A stretch of DNA of 64,000 nucleotides from contig CM032802.1 of assembly GCA_019155185.1 (NCBI GenBank), positions 5,556,501 to 5,620,500 of the forward strand, given 5' to 3'. Position numbers and translations under genes: made by a program. Below, piece after piece: positions 63,345 to 64,000 of the stretch. The first letter of the stretch is position 1. Each line of letters starts with the position of its first letter. Under the pieces are notes generated by a model. The model was not told where the DNA came from. It did not search any database and saw only the letters and a program-made list of their open reading frames with translations. The stretch comes from Beaufortia kweichowensis. Taxonomy: Eukaryota; Chordata; Actinopteri; Cypriniformes; Gastromyzontidae.

Positions 63345-63653
63345 TTAACCTGTTAACTGTCACTGTTGAAACACTGAGGTTATTTTACTATCCACTTTAG
63401 TATTTCATTGAATTCTAGTTAAATTCTAATCTAATTGTGACAAACTACAGTGTAATTGATGGAAAGGTTGAAGACCTTTAAAATAAATATAAGAAAAAAA
63501 AATATATATATGTATATATATATACTTTTATAACAATAAACACACAAAAAATATATAAAATGTTATTTTTAAAAATTATGAAAACGGAGAGAGAAAAAAA
63601 GTAGTTTGGATGGAGAATTTTCATGTGTAGCTCAGGGACAGTTATCAGGTTAA
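63345..63653. mobile_element. TTAA-bounded inverted-repeat element, copy 2 (piggyBac-like MITE)
   Basis: It begins TTAACCTGTTAACTGTCA and ends CAGTTATCAGGTTAA, 309 bp, with the same terminal and several internal words as the 13307-13637 copy, plus an internal (AT)n expansion at about 63505-63523. No coding capacity. Confidence 0.65.
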
Positions 63654-63656
63654 GCA

Positions 63657-63770
63657 CAGTTAGCTCAAACCAGCTTTAGTTGGCCTTCCAGTCTGGTCTT
63701 TTGGCTGGTGTCAGGTGGATTTTGGGCACTTTTTAGCAAGTAACACTGACAAACCAGCTGGCCAGTTAAA
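63657..63770. repeat. CCAGCTGG-type fish repeat fragment
   Basis: CAAACCAGCTTTAGTTGGCC, CCAGTCTGGTC, GGCTGGTGTCAGG and AAACCAGCTGGCCAG are direct and inverted variants of one word, the pattern of a common fish low-complexity repeat. It lies directly beside the TTAA-bounded element. Confidence 0.45.
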
Positions 63771-64000
63771 ACATGGATTTAGATATCATGCTCACCACAG
63801 CAAGGTCAGTGATAATGGGTGAACCTTGTGTGTAATGTAAGAATCATTAGAACTAAATAAACTAATTTTTCGTTCCTAGTAGAGGCGAAAGCTGCAGAGA
63901 TCAAACCTACGCAGGCCACACTGTGCCAATGGTGCTTCACACAACAGATTTCCTCTGATAGTTTTGTTTGCTGAATATATTGGGATTCTGCTGTCCATGC

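Larger units (their letters stand above)
44465..64000. other. 19.5 kb without a recognisable coding exon
   Basis: Beyond the loxl1 5' UTR/promoter no exon with both homology and splice sites was found on either strand; all ORFs are short and domain-free. The region holds repeats (49331-49523, 50741-50899, 55374-55830, 59880-60065, 63345-63653, 63657-63770), microsatellites (ACGC/AT near 46495-46525, AT near 63505-63523) and several GC-richer or motif-rich blocks listed separately. It could be an intergenic desert or a large intron of a gene off the right edge. Confidence 0.55.

Noticed and set aside
1..64000. CRISPR arrays, prophage, operons or bacterial genes
   Set aside because: No regularly spaced repeats or prokaryotic gene clusters; the genes are intron-rich vertebrate genes.

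Overview
The window is vertebrate nuclear DNA from a ray-finned fish. It is AT-rich, its genes are split by many short GT-AG introns, and it carries fish-type interspersed repeats (a tRNA-derived SINE with the common fish LINE-like tail, and several families of short inverted-repeat DNA elements). The repeat types suggest a cyprinid, but that is inference. No prokaryotic, viral or CRISPR features were seen.

Four protein-coding genes were rebuilt exon by exon from the sequence. (1) mob2, + strand, about 180-4640: the last four coding exons of a MOB-family kinase activator; the first exon lies off the left edge. (2) abcc8 (sulfonylurea receptor 1, SUR1), - strand, 22542-5121: a complete model of 39 coding exons, 1572 codons, in phase throughout. 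(3) scamp5, + strand, 24510-26624: six coding exons, 230 residues. (4) loxl1 (lysyl oxidase-like 1), - strand, 44464-34865: seven coding exons, 551 residues, with a 3' UTR of about 1.8 kb.

Layout: mob2 and abcc8 converge, with putative poly(A) signals about 0.4 kb apart. abcc8 and scamp5 are head to head, with about 1.0-1.2 kb between the abcc8 start codon and the inferred scamp5 first exon, which has a TATA/GC-box/CCAAT-like promoter. A 6 kb intergenic stretch (26.9-33 kb) separates scamp5 from the 3' end of loxl1. From 44.5 kb to the right edge there are 19.5 kb with no recognisable exon, only repeats and several GC-richer, motif-dense blocks that look like candidate regulatory elements.

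The genes are not an operon and share no pathway. SUR1 is the regulatory subunit of the K-ATP channel; SCAMP5 works in neuronal and secretory vesicle trafficking; MOB2 binds NDR kinases; LOXL1 cross-links elastin outside the cell. In mammals the channel-pore gene KCNJ11 lies just downstream of ABCC8; here mob2 takes that place.

Points worth a second look: the canonical RKR ER-retention motif of SUR1 reads RKN here; the SUR1 start codon has moved to a tiny upstream exon; a tandem duplication copied the splice donor of one SUR1 exon; two splice acceptors have (CT)n microsatellites as their pyrimidine tract; a long palindromic element lies at 55.5 kb; and a pair of TTAA-bounded inverted-repeat elements resembles non-autonomous piggyBac transposons. 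I found no credible sign of an entirely new biological system.
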